From assembly GCA_035578175.1 (NCBI GenBank), contig JAQMRL010000006.1, forward strand, positions 18,139,506-18,203,505: a stretch of DNA of 64,000 nt, given 5' to 3'. The position numbers and the translations under genes are program-made. Every line of letters begins with the position of its first letter. Position 1 is the stretch's first letter. Origin of the DNA: Catonia carolina (lineage: Eukaryota > Arthropoda > Insecta > Hemiptera > Achilidae). Below the pieces are notes generated by a model, which worked only from the letters and a program-made list of their open reading frames with translations, did not search any database and was not told the DNA's origin. Shown piece after piece: positions 21,310 through 31,532 of this stretch.

Positions 21310-22227
21310 CGAGGGGGTACCCAAAAGTATCCGGAATAGCTCTGCTGTGGGCGGAGCTTGTGCAGTACAAATTCCCGCCACTAGGCTGCTTGTAGCGCTA
21401 CTCATTGCCAGTTCAATGCCATTTTGTTCGTTGATCTAGCTTGTTCTGTTCTCGTGCAGTGATTGTTCTCGCTAGTGCTGTTTTGTGCTCGTGTCGTTTT
21501 TCATGATGGCAAGTTTTAATGAACAACGTGCGGCTGTGAAATTTTGCTTCTTGCTCGGTAAAAACGCCGCGGAAACAGTTGTAATGTTGAACACAGCTTA
21601 CAAAGACGACGCTATTGGAAAAACCCAAGTGTACGAGTGGGGTTTTGCGCTTTAAAAATGGCGACATGTCGATTGAGAACAAACCTCGTTCTGGACGACC
21701 GTCGACTTCCCGAACAGACGAAAATGTTGTGAAAGTGAAAGAAATTGTACGAACAGACCGACGACAGACCATTGACTTTTTATCTTTAAGTGTTAAGAAG
21801 ACTACGAAACAGCATTCGTCGTAAAAGACCTAATTTGTGGCAGACAGGGGACTGGTTTTTCCACCACGACAACGCGCCTGCACACACGGCAATCTCGGTT
21901 ACCCAGTTTTTGGCGAAAAACGGCATGGTTTTGCTACCACACGTACCGTACTCACCCGATCTGGCTCTGTGTGATTTTTTCTTGTTCCCACGCATGAAAG
22001 GTCTCCGATTTAACAACGTTGATGATGTCAAGAAAAAAAACGACGGATGAGCTGGCAGCCATCACTGAAGAGGAGTACAAAAAATGTTTTGAACAGTGGA
22101 AGCACCGGTGGGACAAATGTATTACTTGTAATGGAGAGTATTTTGAAGGGGATAAGGTTCTTTTGTAAAAAAATTAAAAATAAATAGTTTTAAAAAATAA
22201 TTCCGGTTTCTTTTGGGTACCCCCTCG
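21310..22227 (+). mobile_element. Mariner internal-deletion derivative (copy 2)
   Basis: 918 bp with the same terminal repeats as the mariner at 19429-20740, flanked by TA (21308-21309 and 22228-22229). It lacks about 0.4 kb of the coding region, the stretch carrying the first catalytic Asp. Such derivatives can be moved by a transposase supplied in trans (family knowledge). Confidence 0.92.
21506..22169 (+). pseudogene. Mariner transposase, internally deleted and frameshifted
   Basis: MASFNEQRAAVKFCF... starts at 21506. An extra G in the VYEW region (about 21640) shifts the frame. After RTDRRQTID a deletion of about 130 codons joins directly to LRRLRNSIRRKRPNLWQTGDWFFHHDNAPAHTA at about 21790. 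HHDNAPA and PYSPDLALCDFFLFP remain, with APCD changed to ALCD. A further extra A at about 22035 breaks the C-terminus. The TGDESW motif is gone. Confidence 0.9.
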
Positions 22228-22337
22228 TATAGGAAGGAAAGTCTTGTTTTCAGGTCGATTTTTCGAAATCGAGTTTTTACCGAATCTACACGTTTTCAGC
22301 CCCCATGAACCCAAAAAACATGTTTTAAGCGATTGGT

Positions 22338-22366
22338 GTGTGTGTGTGTGTGTGCGCGTGCGCGCG
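22338..22366. repeat. (GT)n/(GC)n microsatellite at an inverted HINE junction
   Basis: A GTGTGT run changing to GCGCGTGCGCGCGC, at the point where plus-strand copy F meets minus-strand copy G. Confidence 0.9.
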
Positions 22367-22373
22367 CATGTGT

Positions 22374-23271
22374 ACACAATTTCTCTTACCAATGTAAATA
22401 ATTAACAAAACCTAATGTTAGTAATAAAACATAGAAATAAACAAAAAACATAACCTTATTTTAATTATGAGTGAATGATGCAAAATGAAAATCAACCACA
22501 TTTCGGCTTAAAAATACGGAAATTCACTCTTTCATTTTAAAGTAGGCTCTGTAGAGAAAAATGCTCTAAATAAAAGTTGTAGATTTTTTATTTCCTATAA
22601 ATTTGAGTATAATCAAAAGTGTTTGTATACACTTTTATCGTAAAATGCATTGTCTATTAAAGCTGAAATCTTAAAAACTAGATTTTTTACAGATTTTTAT
22701 GAAAAAATATCACTAATTACCGCTAAACTAAGCGTTATACAAATAAAGTGTTTGAAATAAACGTTGTAGGATTTTAAATTTTCTATAACTTTTATTATAA
22801 TATACATTTTTACGCTAAAATGCATATTAAAGCCACAATACGAGAAAATAACCTTTTCAAGAATTTCAGCAGACATGGCGCCTACCCTATTTGAAGAGCA
22901 TAAAAAAATTAGTAAATGGGGTGATTAAAAAAAAATTAGGAGCCGTTTTTGAGAAAATCGTAAAAAAGTGAAAAAATGACACGAATAAACTACTGTTTCC
23001 GGTTGACCGATTTTGATGAAAATTTTCTTGTCGGGTTATCTAGTAGTACCTAACTTAAGTTTCAAATTTGTACGATGTTCCGTTCTTGAGATATGTGTGT
23101 GAGACAGACAGACAGACAGACACACACACACGCGCACGCGCGCACACACAGACTAGTCGCTAAAAACATGTGGGTCCAGGGGGTCTGAAAACGTGTATAT
23201 CCGGTAATTTCGAAGAATTGACGTGAAAACAATACTTTCCCTCCTCTACATTCATAAGAGCAAAAGAAAGT
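22374..23271 (-). mobile_element. HINE-like element, nearly full copy G
   Basis: Reads on the minus strand from ACTTTCTTTTGCTC (23271) through the AC tract at about 23105-23150 to the subterminal inverse motif GGTAAGAGAAATT. The 3' hairpin is lost at the junction with copy F. Confidence 0.8.
23102..23152. repeat. (GACA)n(CA)n(CG)n microsatellite
   Basis: GACAGACAGACAGACA followed by CACACACGCGCACGCGCG, at the internal microsatellite position of HINE copy G. Confidence 0.9.
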
Positions 23272-24245
23272 AAAAAAGAAAAATGTAAATGTTCGAGTTG
23301 ACATGAGTTATAACCTGGACATAATTTGTTGGAATACACTACTGAATACATTTGAATACAGTTAAACTTGAGAATGAATACAAAGAATAGTTCTAATTTA
23401 TAAAAAGGGTTGACGTAAACGTACTTTGTGACGACTTCCTTTATTTTAATAAACATCATAAATAGAATTTGCACAACAAAAATTATTGTGGAATTAAATT
23501 ATTCATAAAACAAAACAAATGATTAAGAAAATTAATTTTATAATTAGGTCATTAGTTTAATCATGAATTTCAACATCATCAATGAAAGATTTTTTGAAGT
23601 TTTTTTTTTTTTTAATGAAGTACCCTTAATAACAGGAATACTAATCATAATTCTTTGTCTATTCCGTCTCAAAGAGAAAGATTTTTTGAACGCGTACGAT
23701 TTTAGTGTTCTATTAAAAATGCGTGTAATGAAAAAGACAAAACAAAAAGGGGTGTTCTACAAAATGAAAGCATTCACTCCATCAGTTCCTTTTGTAGACG
23801 GACCCATCTTTAATTTTCTATATTCTTGTGTTTTCTGTTTCATTCTAATCATTACTATCTTTATCTATAAAGGATAAAATATGGCGACCAAAAATATAGC
23901 ATGTAAATCTGTGGCTTATACTGTATAACTTGTAGGAGAATAGAGCATGCAATGTCAGTTAGTCATTTGTCGTTATTTATATTGGCTTTTTTGAAAAACA
24001 AGGTTTTGATAGACTTAGTCTTTGAACAAATGTAATGAAGTGTGAAATTAAGAAATTCTTTTTGTAAGTATGAAGTAAATTACGTTCAAAACTGTTCGTT
24101 TTGTTTGGTACTCGAGACTGTAACGGTTGAAATTTTAATTAGTTATGCCATAAGAGTTGCAAGGCTATTAATATGTGTTCACTACATCTTCTGTAAACAT
24201 TTCTACTTCTTAAAACAATAGTAAAAATATTTAATAATAAATAAA
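23272..24245. other. AT-rich spacer, nothing recognised
   Basis: An AT-rich frame of 104 codons at 23563-23877 has two hydrophobic stretches but no recognisable family or gene context. I do not call it a gene. Confidence 0.4.
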
Positions 24246-25224
24246 TAATAATCTTCTTCTTCTTCTGCCTTTCAAGGATTAGGCATCTCTGTCTGTTCTG
24301 AACCTCTCAAATCTGCCCATCTCTTTCTCGGGCGTCCTGGTTCTCTTTCCCTCCGGTTTATACCCTAGTGTTTCCTTAGATATCCTACCCTCTCTCATTC
24401 TGTTCACATGCTCCAACCACTGCATTCTGTTCTGAATTTTCTCTTGTGTGTAGAGAAGATGTTGGGTTCTTTCCTATCTCGGTATTCCTGTAACGATCTT
24501 CTCCACTACACCCATATTTATGTCGAAAAAATTTCATTTCAGATGCTTACAATCTACTCTCCTCTCGCTTTGATGCACCCAAGTTTCACTGCCCTAGAGT
24601 AAAGTCAGCACTGCTATTGTTTTATAAAATCTCAACCTCGAGTTTTTGTTGGTGCTATTTTTTAAGGTTCTGTGGATATTTCCGCTTATTTGCTGAAATC
24701 GGTGCATCTTTTTGTAAGCATCCTTATCCTGTTGGTATGCTATGTTGCAACCTAGATACTGAAACTGGGAGATCTGTTCCAAAATATTATTCTTTATTAC
24801 AATTTTACTTCTGACTGGCTCCTTCCCTTTAAATGCCATTACCTTTGTCTTCTTTATCGAAACTGTCAATTTATATTCTTTGCAGAATTCTTTCAGCATG
24901 AAGAGTGATCTCTGCAGGTCATCCTCATTCTCCTGTAGCACTATATATAGGTCATTGGAATAGACAGTTTACAACCATATCTTCTGGTCACGTCATTTAA
25001 ATAAATAGGTATTAAACAAAGTGGGTGATAGACCACACCCTTGTCTTACTCCTCTATTAATAATTAATTCTCCAGAATTGGAGTTTTCCGTTGTTGTTAT
25101 CCCTCTGGTATCTTTTTATAGCTTTGGACTGTTTTTATACGATGGGAAGGATATCCAGTATCTCGCAATATTTCCCATAATTTTATTCTATCCGCTCTTT
25201 GGAAAGCCTTTTGAAGATCGAAAA
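24246..25224 (-). pseudogene. LINE reverse transcriptase (3' half), decayed
   Basis: On the minus strand, in order: FFDLQKAFQRADRIKLWEIL (motif A), INRGVRQGCGLSPTLFN (motif B), and a block NDLYIVLQENEDDLQRSLFML where the FADD box has become xND. CKEYKLTVSIKKTKVMAFKG, FQYLGCNIAYQQDKDAYKKMHRFQ and LRFYKTIAVLTLL follow (open from 24941 to 24594). A tail with RMQWLEHVNRMREGRISKE and an R-rich end follows, finishing in a TCTTCT tail (plus strand) at about 24246. The endonuclease is absent, and stops and shifts are frequent. Confidence 0.85.
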
Positions 25225-26213
25225 AATAATAATAAAATACGTACCTATGTAATATTGTTGTGTTCAATGAAACAAATAAGATAAATATTTAGTAAAACAC
25301 TGCATTATAATTTTACCACTGCAATTACTAGTATATTTTAAATTATTAGTATTGTTATAAATATAATTTGTAGAGAAATCATAAAAAAAAATATTTTATT
25401 TAAAAATGAATAATAGAAATACAACTCTCTTATTTAACCGATATTTTCACTTAACCGACTGCCCATTGATCGTACATTGGATGACGTTCGTTGACAGAGG
25501 ACTACCTACTGTATGTTATAAACTTCATGAAAATAAAACCTGGTGACTTATTAAAATGTGATGGCGCTCCTACTTTGTAAGTTATAACAAGTGTAAAAAC
25601 ATCACATTTTCTCTCATCTCGTACTTTTTTCTTTTTAAAAAAATCGAAGATGAAAGCAACACGGATCAAAAGTGATAGATAAAAAAACAGAAAAGAAAAT
25701 ACCCGAAATCAATTTAATGTTTTATAAAAGAAGAAGCGATAGACGAATAAAACAATAGTTGTAAGTAAACAAAATAAGACAAGCCAGATAAAATAAAAAC
25801 AAAAGAAAAACGTAGTCAATGAATGTTGGATGGGTTTGAGACGAATAGAAAGAAAGACGGAACGATCCATTAATCCTGGCATTGTTGTATATAAATGATA
25901 GAAAGATCTGTCTGTCTGTCTGGATGTCTATCACACAATCAACGATTCTCTTGTTGTTTGCTCTGTATTCATCAACCACAAACAAAAAGTTTGATCGGTT
26001 CTCCAAGTCATCCATATGGTTATGTTTGTATGTTTTGGTGTTTTTAGATTAATGATGTGTTTGTTTGCGTGTTTTTTTTTTAGGTAAGGTCTGTTTCTCA
26101 TTCTGCAGATTCAATATAACCTCGATATTTTGGTCCATGTTAGTCTTCTATTTCCATAATTCCCCTCTCATGGCTCTTTGAACAGTGCATGTATTATTAA
26201 TAAAACCCTAAAT
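25225..26213. other. AT-rich spacer, nothing firmly recognised
   Basis: The phrase TTATTTAACCGATATTTTCAC followed by TTAACCGAC near 25430 resembles pogo-type terminal sequence, but no partner end was found. Nothing else is recognised. Confidence 0.35.
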
Positions 26214-26215
26214 AT

Positions 26216-26275
26216 GGCATAGTGGTTAACGCGTTACCCTAAAAAGTGTAAGGTCCCAAGTTTGAATCCCGGATA
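26216..26275 (+). repeat. tRNA-like SINE head (third type)
   Basis: TATGGCATAGTGGTTAACGC resembles an RNA polymerase III A box, and AGTTTGAATCCCGG, about 30 bases later, resembles a B box. There is no cloverleaf that would support a functional tRNA. It is probably the head of another SINE. Confidence 0.45.
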
Positions 26276-26310
26276 AGGTCTGAAAATTATTATAAATGAA
26301 TATTCATCAA

Positions 26311-26965
26311 CCCATCGGGTAAGTCTAGTGGTAGAGTCGTCGCTAAATTCAGCTGATTCACAGTGATTTTCGGTAGATGAAGGTTCCTCGGTTAAAATCC
26401 TAGTAAAGGTACTTTTTTCTTTTTTTCTAATCCGTAGTTTGTGTACGTTTCAATCTGTTCAATTCAGAACAATAAGCAAACAAACCCATGACCCAATGAC
26501 ATGAGGATGATGTGTATGACGTGTAAATGACGTGAAGTATTTTTACAGACTCAGGTCGACCATTCCTGAGAGAGTCTGGTTAATTGAACCCTAACCATCA
26601 AAGTCCATCGGTAACCACTGTCTAGCATTTAAATCCGTATAAAAGTAACTACCTTTACTAGGATTTTAACCTTCGTCTCCGAAAATCAGCTGTTAAACAG
26701 CTGGTTTTGGCGACGACTTTACCTCTAGACCAGCCCGGTAGGTTAAAGGTACTTTAACCCTAAGTACTTTAATAAGGATTTGAATACCACACATTGATTA
26801 CCGGTATACTTTGATGGTTGGGAATCAATTAACCATACTCTATCATGAATGATCGGCGTGAGTCTGTACAACACGACACCTCATTTACACGTCATCATCC
26901 TCATCTCATTTGGTCATGGTTTCATTAATGTTTTTAAATTGAACAGATTAAAACGTACACACATT
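26311..26965 (+). mobile_element. SINE-1 copy, split by another SINE-1
   Basis: The head (26311-26415) has the A box AAGTCTAGTGGTAGAGTCG and the B-box region GGTTCCTCGGTTAAAATCCTAG. The tail (26744-26965) resumes AAGGATTTGAATACCACA ... GACACCTCATTTACACGTCA ... GAACAGATTAAAACGTACAC. An inverted SINE-1 sits between. Confidence 0.8.
26416..26743 (-). mobile_element. SINE-1, full-length, nested in another SINE-1
   Basis: Bounded by TAAAGGTACTTT at 26404-26415 and 26744-26755, a 12-bp target duplication. The minus strand reads a tRNA-like head (A box GGTCTAGAGGTAAAGTCG, B-box region GGTTAAAATCCTAGTAAAGG), the body, and a 3' end near ATCTGTTCAAT-type sequence followed by an A-rich tail (T-rich on plus at 26416-26430). 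Confidence 0.85.
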
Positions 26966-27119
26966 AGAGATTTTTTTTAAATATTCATCGTTCCAGTCCT
27001 GTAACCCACAGTATTCTAATGCCGAAACGGTTGATGCTGTTAAAAAGTAACAAGTGCCTACATAAATAACGCAGTTAAAATGCTTTAGTAGCACACGAAG
27101 TTAACAAGACTACAGATTT

Positions 27120-27225
27120 CTTTTGAAAGCAACACATTATGAATATCAAAACAGCTCCGCGTTATACAATAGTACGGAAAAATTGTAATAGTTAATAGTG
27201 TACCTCGAGGAGATAATACAATCTA
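27120..27225 (+). pseudogene. LINE copy 2, fragment 1
   Basis: ATCAAAACAGCTCCGCGTTA then a variant of CAATACGGAAAAATT matches 9205-9290 of LINE copy 1. The copy is interrupted next by a minus-strand LINE tail. Confidence 0.6.
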
Positions 27226-27889
27226 AGTTTAATAATAATAATAGTAATGATAATAATAATAATTTATTTATTCCCATGAAATTACACATTACATTAAAAA
27301 GAAATGACCATCATACAAAATTTCTTATATTAGACGACTATCCTATAACGCTAGAGGTGGTGGATATTATCCCATCCAACTAAGGACAAAACCATGTACT
27401 ATGATGGGATGGGTTGGAATCTTTTAAATAAATATAAAAAAAACTGAAGTATTAACAATATTCGCTAATTTTTAAGTATTAGCAATAGCATTCAATACCT
27501 ACTATATTTACTTATTACACTAACTTAACCAATACTTTGATATTTACTTAGATTACGATTGTATCAATTATGATACATTACATTTTAATAATTATCAAAC
27601 TTACACTATTTTTAATAAAATATAGATAATTAAATACAACCTAAAATTAATTAATTATTACATTTAAAAAAACTTAATTAATATACTATTTTATTTTCTT
27701 CCTGTCTCTTTAGTTATATCTACATTTGAATATTGCTGACCATTTTTGCTATTTTCTCTCTACTTGTTTTGGTTATCCATTTTTTTTTAGTTCTTTATAA
27801 AATTTTAAACCCGTTAGATTTTTTAAATGGTTTGGGAGCAGGTTATATATTTTGGGTGCCAATTACTCAAAATGACGCTGGCCAATGAA
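27226..27889 (-). mobile_element. 5'-truncated LINE tail with (TAA)n 3' end
   Basis: The minus strand reads GTQ-xxxPKIYNLLPNHLKNLTGLKFYKELKKKW (about 27870-27785), the conserved C-terminus of many CR1/Jockey/I-type polymerases. A roughly 500-base AT-rich 3' UTR follows, ending in a TAATAATAA tract (plus 27225-27262). It interrupts LINE copy 2. Confidence 0.65.
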
Positions 27890-28081
27890 AAGGAAATAAA
27901 GAACAGCAGACGAGGAAAATTGGCCGGTGCACTCCGAGGAATTCACCACCTGTGTATGAAGAAAACACTCTCAATACAAGATCAGATGATTGATGGAAAT
28001 TATTAAAAAATGAAGATTAAAATTCTACGGTCACCTGTGTAGAATAAATAACAAACGGTTGAAAAAAGTAATTTCTAAAAT
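27890..28081 (+). pseudogene. LINE copy 2, fragment 2
   Basis: GACGAGGAAAATTGGCCGGT ... GAGGAATTCACCACCT matches 9330-9370, and TTCTACGGTCACCTGTGTAG matches 9635-9655 of LINE copy 1. It is truncated on the right by the solo LTR. Confidence 0.65.
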
Positions 28082-28128
28082 TGTCATCGGATGGTAAGCA
28101 TGTGACGTGGGGAAGCCCTAAATATTTG

Positions 28129-28147
28129 GGAGCCCTAAAATGGTCCT
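28129..28147 (-). terminator. Decayed histone-type 3' stem-loop
   Basis: Minus-strand AAAGGACCATTTTAGGGCTCC occupies the same place as the stem-loop of the LTR at 48829, between the short frame and the 3' boundary. Several stem positions no longer pair, so on its own this site would not be convincing. Confidence 0.4.
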
Positions 28148-28490
28148 TTTAAGCACAGGTCATCTATGTAGAAAGAGTCGGTCGGTGGACAGCTGTGGCC
28201 GCGGTCGTAGTCGTTCGATTGAGAAGTCATCTTCTTCCTTTCAGTAGTGTTTCGATGGCTGCTTCGTCGGGATCCAGTGAGTGCAACGCTCGGTTGAGGG
28301 ACCGCTGTGAGCATCGCTCGCGGCAGCGGATTATCGTGGTCACGGTTATGATGTCGGATCGGCGAGTGGGAATATCATCTTCTCTCTTGCAGGGTCGTCG
28401 ATGGGTCTTCGTCGGAGTCCTTAACCGTGGGTCGATTCTTTGTCCAGTCGGAACTGTAGAGCGGAATGCCAATCGGGATCAATCCAGGGA

Positions 28491-28500
28491 TTTTTATATA
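28491..28500 (-). promoter_or_regulatory. TATA box of solo LTR H1
   Basis: TATATAAAAA on the minus strand, about 345 bases upstream of the stem-loop remnant, matching the position of TATA sequences in the other two LTR copies. Confidence 0.5.
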
Positions 28501-28641
28501 GTAACAAAAGGGGCGATTACTAGCCCTCTGCATTGCCGACAAAGATCTGCTGGCCTTGTCGAAAGTATTGTCGGCTTCCTTCTGTCGGCATGTCGGAACC
28601 TTTGAGTACAGTACCTAAAATAAAAGGCGGTGACGGTGACA

Positions 28642-28756
28642 AAACACTAAATATTAGACCTACGGTATCGAATAAGGTCAAATAATGGTGTAAATAAGTC
28701 AGAATGGAAAACTGGAATGAACCGAGAAAACATAATGGTAAACCAAACTTAAAAAA
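28642..28756 (+). pseudogene. LINE copy 2, fragment 3
   Basis: TATTAGACCTACGGTATCG ... CCGAGAAAACATAATGG matches 9700-9790 of LINE copy 1, continuing after the solo LTR and broken again by HINE copy H. Confidence 0.7.
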
Positions 28757-29694
28757 TCTGGTGTGAAACACTCACACAACTTTCTCTTGCCAATGCAAAT
28801 AATTAACAATAAACCTAACATTAGTAATAAAACATTAGAAATTAACAAAAAAATAACCTCAAAAAACATTAGTGAAATACGCAAAATTAAAATCGACCTC
28901 AGTTTGGCTTAAAAATACGGAAAATCGCTCATTCACGCTAAACTAGGCACTGTACAAAAAAATGCTTAAAATAAAAGTTGTAGATCTCTTAATTTCCTAT
29001 AAATTTTATTTTATACACTTTTGTCGTAAAATGCATTCTAAGGCCGAAATCTTTAAAAATAGATTTTTCACACGTTTTCGCGAGAAAAAAACATAAAATT
29101 GCTAATTACCGTTAAACTAAGCGTTATACAAAAAAATGTTTGAAATAAAAGTTGTAGAATTTTACATTCTCTACAACTTTTATTATATAAATTTTTTCGC
29201 TAAAATGCATATTAAAGCCGTAATCTTAAAAAAACAACGTTTTTACGTGAAAACAGCCTCACCAAGAATTTCAGCGAACATGACGCCTACCCTATCTTGT
29301 AGAAAATAAAAAATTGAGTAAACCAGGCGATTTTAAAAAAAATCGTAGGACCAGTTTTTGAGAAAATCGCAAAAAAGTGAAAAGTTATACGAATAAACTA
29401 CTACTTCCGGTTGACCGATTTTGATGAAAATGTTCGTGTCGGGTCCGGTAGTGGTATGTAACTTAAGTTTCAAGTTTCAAGTTCGTACGATATTCTGTTC
29501 TTGAGATATTCTGTTCACATACAGACACACACACACACACACACAGACACACACACATAGACCAATCGCTAAAAACATGTTTTTTTGGGTTCAGGGGGTC
29601 TGAAAACGTATAGATCCGGTGAAAACTCGATTTCAAAAAATCGACATGAAAACAATACTTTCCTTCCTATATATTCATATAGGCAAGAGAAAGT
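28757..29694 (-). mobile_element. HINE-like element, full-length copy H
   Basis: A complete minus-strand copy: 5' ACTTTCTCTTGCC at 29694, AC tract at about 29523-29560, and 3' hairpin GTGTGAgtgttTCACAC at 28759-28777. It inserted into LINE copy 2 at an A-run on the plus strand. LINE sequence resumes immediately after, so this copy gives reliable element boundaries. Confidence 0.9.
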
Positions 29695-29880
29695 AAAAAA
29701 CTGATTACTGACTCAGGGATTCCACGAAACGCAAAAACAAAACACTGAATGGATGGAAGAAAGAGGAAATCTTACAGTGCAGTGAACGATTGCAGAGATT
29801 GTTGGCCGCAAAAAGAGTTTCCAGAAATGATTGTCACTTGACGTGGACTAAAATTGTCCCAATATGAAACACATATGATT
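29695..29880 (+). pseudogene. LINE copy 2, fragment 4 (3' end)
   Basis: GAAAGAGGAAATCTTACAGTG ... GTTTCCAGAAATGATTG ... CTAAAATTGTCCC matches 9870-9975 of LINE copy 1 at moderate identity. Confidence 0.6.
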
Positions 29881-30629
29881 ATCTATATACAACTGATAAA
29901 CTACTTCTTGCTTCTAAATAAAACTGTAGTAAAACCAGTGGATACGTACGGAAATTTAGCTGTGGGGATCAGAAAGCACACCTAACATTGCTATAAAAAT
30001 TCTTCGAATTGATACTACAATTATTTGGTTATAAACTAAAGAACTGAAGAAATGATTCATTAAAAATATAATCATGGTATAACTTATAATCTTAACACTT
30101 ATGTAATTATGAGAATTAATAAAGTTTTTAATAGGTATTTATTTATTCTATAAAACTATAACTTATTACTAAATAACTTTTTACATAACAGTAACAAATT
30201 TGTTTTAGACATATTTTTAAAAAGATTCGATTACGTCATATTGACACGTCTTTCTTTTCACCGATTCATATAACCATCTGTTTCGAATCATCCAATATAA
30301 ATAGACGATACATTTATCACAACCGGTACAGAAATAATTTTAGTTTTCATCGATCGAGAAACAAATATTGAATCAGTGTAAATATTTGTTTTAATGTAAA
30401 CGTTATGCTTATAAATCAGATTGTTGACATTCCGAACATAAGCTGAGTTAAATAATGAGGTATAATTAAAGAATAATAAATCATTTTTTCAAATATGTTT
30501 TATAAATTTGATGGTGAGCATCTTTGTGTTACGTACCGCATGTCGATTATAAATTAAAATACCCTAGCTAGCACGACTTCCTAGTTAACTTGCATTTTTC
30601 TAATCCTCTTGAAATTGCCATAACACTTA
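29881..30629. other. AT-rich spacer, nothing recognised
   Basis: No coding frame, RNA or repeat identified. Confidence 0.5.
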
Positions 30630-30920
30630 TTAATGTTAAAGGTACCTCTCTCTATATTACGACTTTTATTATTTTAAAACCTAAATAGCACGGATTTTCC
30701 CCGATTCAAATCAAAGCTCTAACTCTCTATAGCACGTCTTTTTTCGGAACTGAACCTTTATAACATGAGTTCAACTTTCCAGTGCTATAAAGGAGTTTTA
30801 GAGAAATCAGTGTGACCTAGAAAACACGACTTTTAGTCTACACAACCTTGACAGCATGAACTTTAACTATAATAGAAGAGTGCCTCGATAACAAGAATGT
30901 TTCCAAAATCCCCTTAATAA
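30630..30920. repeat. Degenerate TATAACACGA-type repeated phrases (possible pogo/Tigger relic)
   Basis: Phrases such as CTCTATAGCACGTCTTTTTT, CCTTTATAACATGAGTTC and CTCGATAACAAGAATG recur about every 40-60 bases. They resemble the interior of pogo-type elements, but I found no clear ends. Confidence 0.3.
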
Positions 30921-30939
30921 GTGGAAAGTTAAATTATTT

Positions 30940-31525
30940 GCTCTCTATCTGTTAGTTCCAGGGCTACACAAAGTGGATCTGTTTCTTATCACATTCTTCT
31001 TTTTCTTCGTACACCCAAGGATTAAGCCGCAGCCTGTTCCGAACTCACATACTATATCAACTATCTGCATCTTTTCCTAGGTCTACCGATTTCCCTTCTA
31101 CCTTCTGCAGCATACCAATGCACTTGCTTAGGTATCCTGTGATCTGACATCCTTGCCATGTGCTGTCTCCAACTTTGGCGATAATCCTTTATCTTTTTGT
31201 TCAAGTTTTAATATCACATTATTTAATTATTTATTTATCACATGGTCAGCTAATTAAAGGACAGAATCAATTAAGAACAGGTGTAAAACACAAGTCAAAG
31301 TTATCTTCTCTGGGAGTTAGGAATCCCATTATAGTGCCAAACCCTGTAGTGAATAAAGTGAAGGTGTCATTTGCTGGGTGGAAAATATGTGCCTTTCAGA
31401 AGGCCTGGCATGTTGATAAGAATACTTTTAAACGCCATGGCGAAGGCATTGGTAAACACCTCACTCCTCGTTTTACTTAAGCCTCTAGAGGTTCAAATCA
31501 GCCTTTCAGCTGACCTAAACTACAA
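30940..31525 (+). repeat. Repeat family X, copy 3, with a LINE tail inserted
   Basis: The X unit reads AAATTATTTGCTCTCTATCT ... TCTTATCACAT, is interrupted, and resumes TTATCACATGGTCAGC ... GCCTGGCATGTTGATAAG ... CCTCTAGAGGTTCAAA ... ACAACAACACTAAC. It is followed at once by copy 4 in inverse orientation, giving a roughly 400-bp inverted pair. Confidence 0.75.
30995..31234 (-). mobile_element. 5'-truncated LINE tail inside repeat X
   Basis: The minus strand reads QSWRQHMARMSDHRIPKQVHWYAAEGRREIGRPRKRCR, the C-terminal blocks of an insect LINE polymerase, then EQAAA-SLG and an RRKRR-type end with a TTCTTC tail. The flanks repeat TTATCACAT (30986-30994 and 31235-31243), consistent with a 9-bp target duplication; the empty site is visible in other X copies. 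Confidence 0.75.
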
Positions 31526-31532
31526 CAACACT

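Larger units (their letters stand above)
21284..22373 (+). mobile_element. HINE-like element, copy F (5' half), split by a mariner
   Basis: The 5' end is at 21284-21309 (ACTTTTTTTTTGCCTGTATG), interrupted by the mariner derivative, and resumes at 22230 (TAGGAAGGAAAGTCTTG...) up to the GT tract. There it abuts copy G in inverted orientation. The 3' half is missing. Confidence 0.75.
28082..28641 (-). mobile_element. GC-rich solo LTR, copy H1 (decayed)
   Basis: On the minus strand it runs from TGTCACCGTCACCGCC to CCATCCGATGACA, short inverted repeats with TG...CA ends. It interrupts LINE copy 2, whose sequence continues on both sides. The flanks (AAAT / AAAC) could be a 4-bp duplication with one change. 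It aligns along its length with the unit at 48829-49401, including GGTACTGT, a TATA box, GACTCC-ACGAAG, TGCCGCGAGC-ATGC, CAGCGGTCCCTC and GGAA-GAAGATGAC. A reading frame, 28472-28227, shares the ends TPTK-HRRP and the LL-G block with that copy but is broken by a one-base loss near KKMTS. Confidence 0.7.

Noticed and set aside
23563..23877. 104-codon frame with two hydrophobic stretches
   Set aside because: AT-rich composition makes Phe/Ile/Leu runs likely by chance. There is no family resemblance, conserved neighbour or transcript signal.
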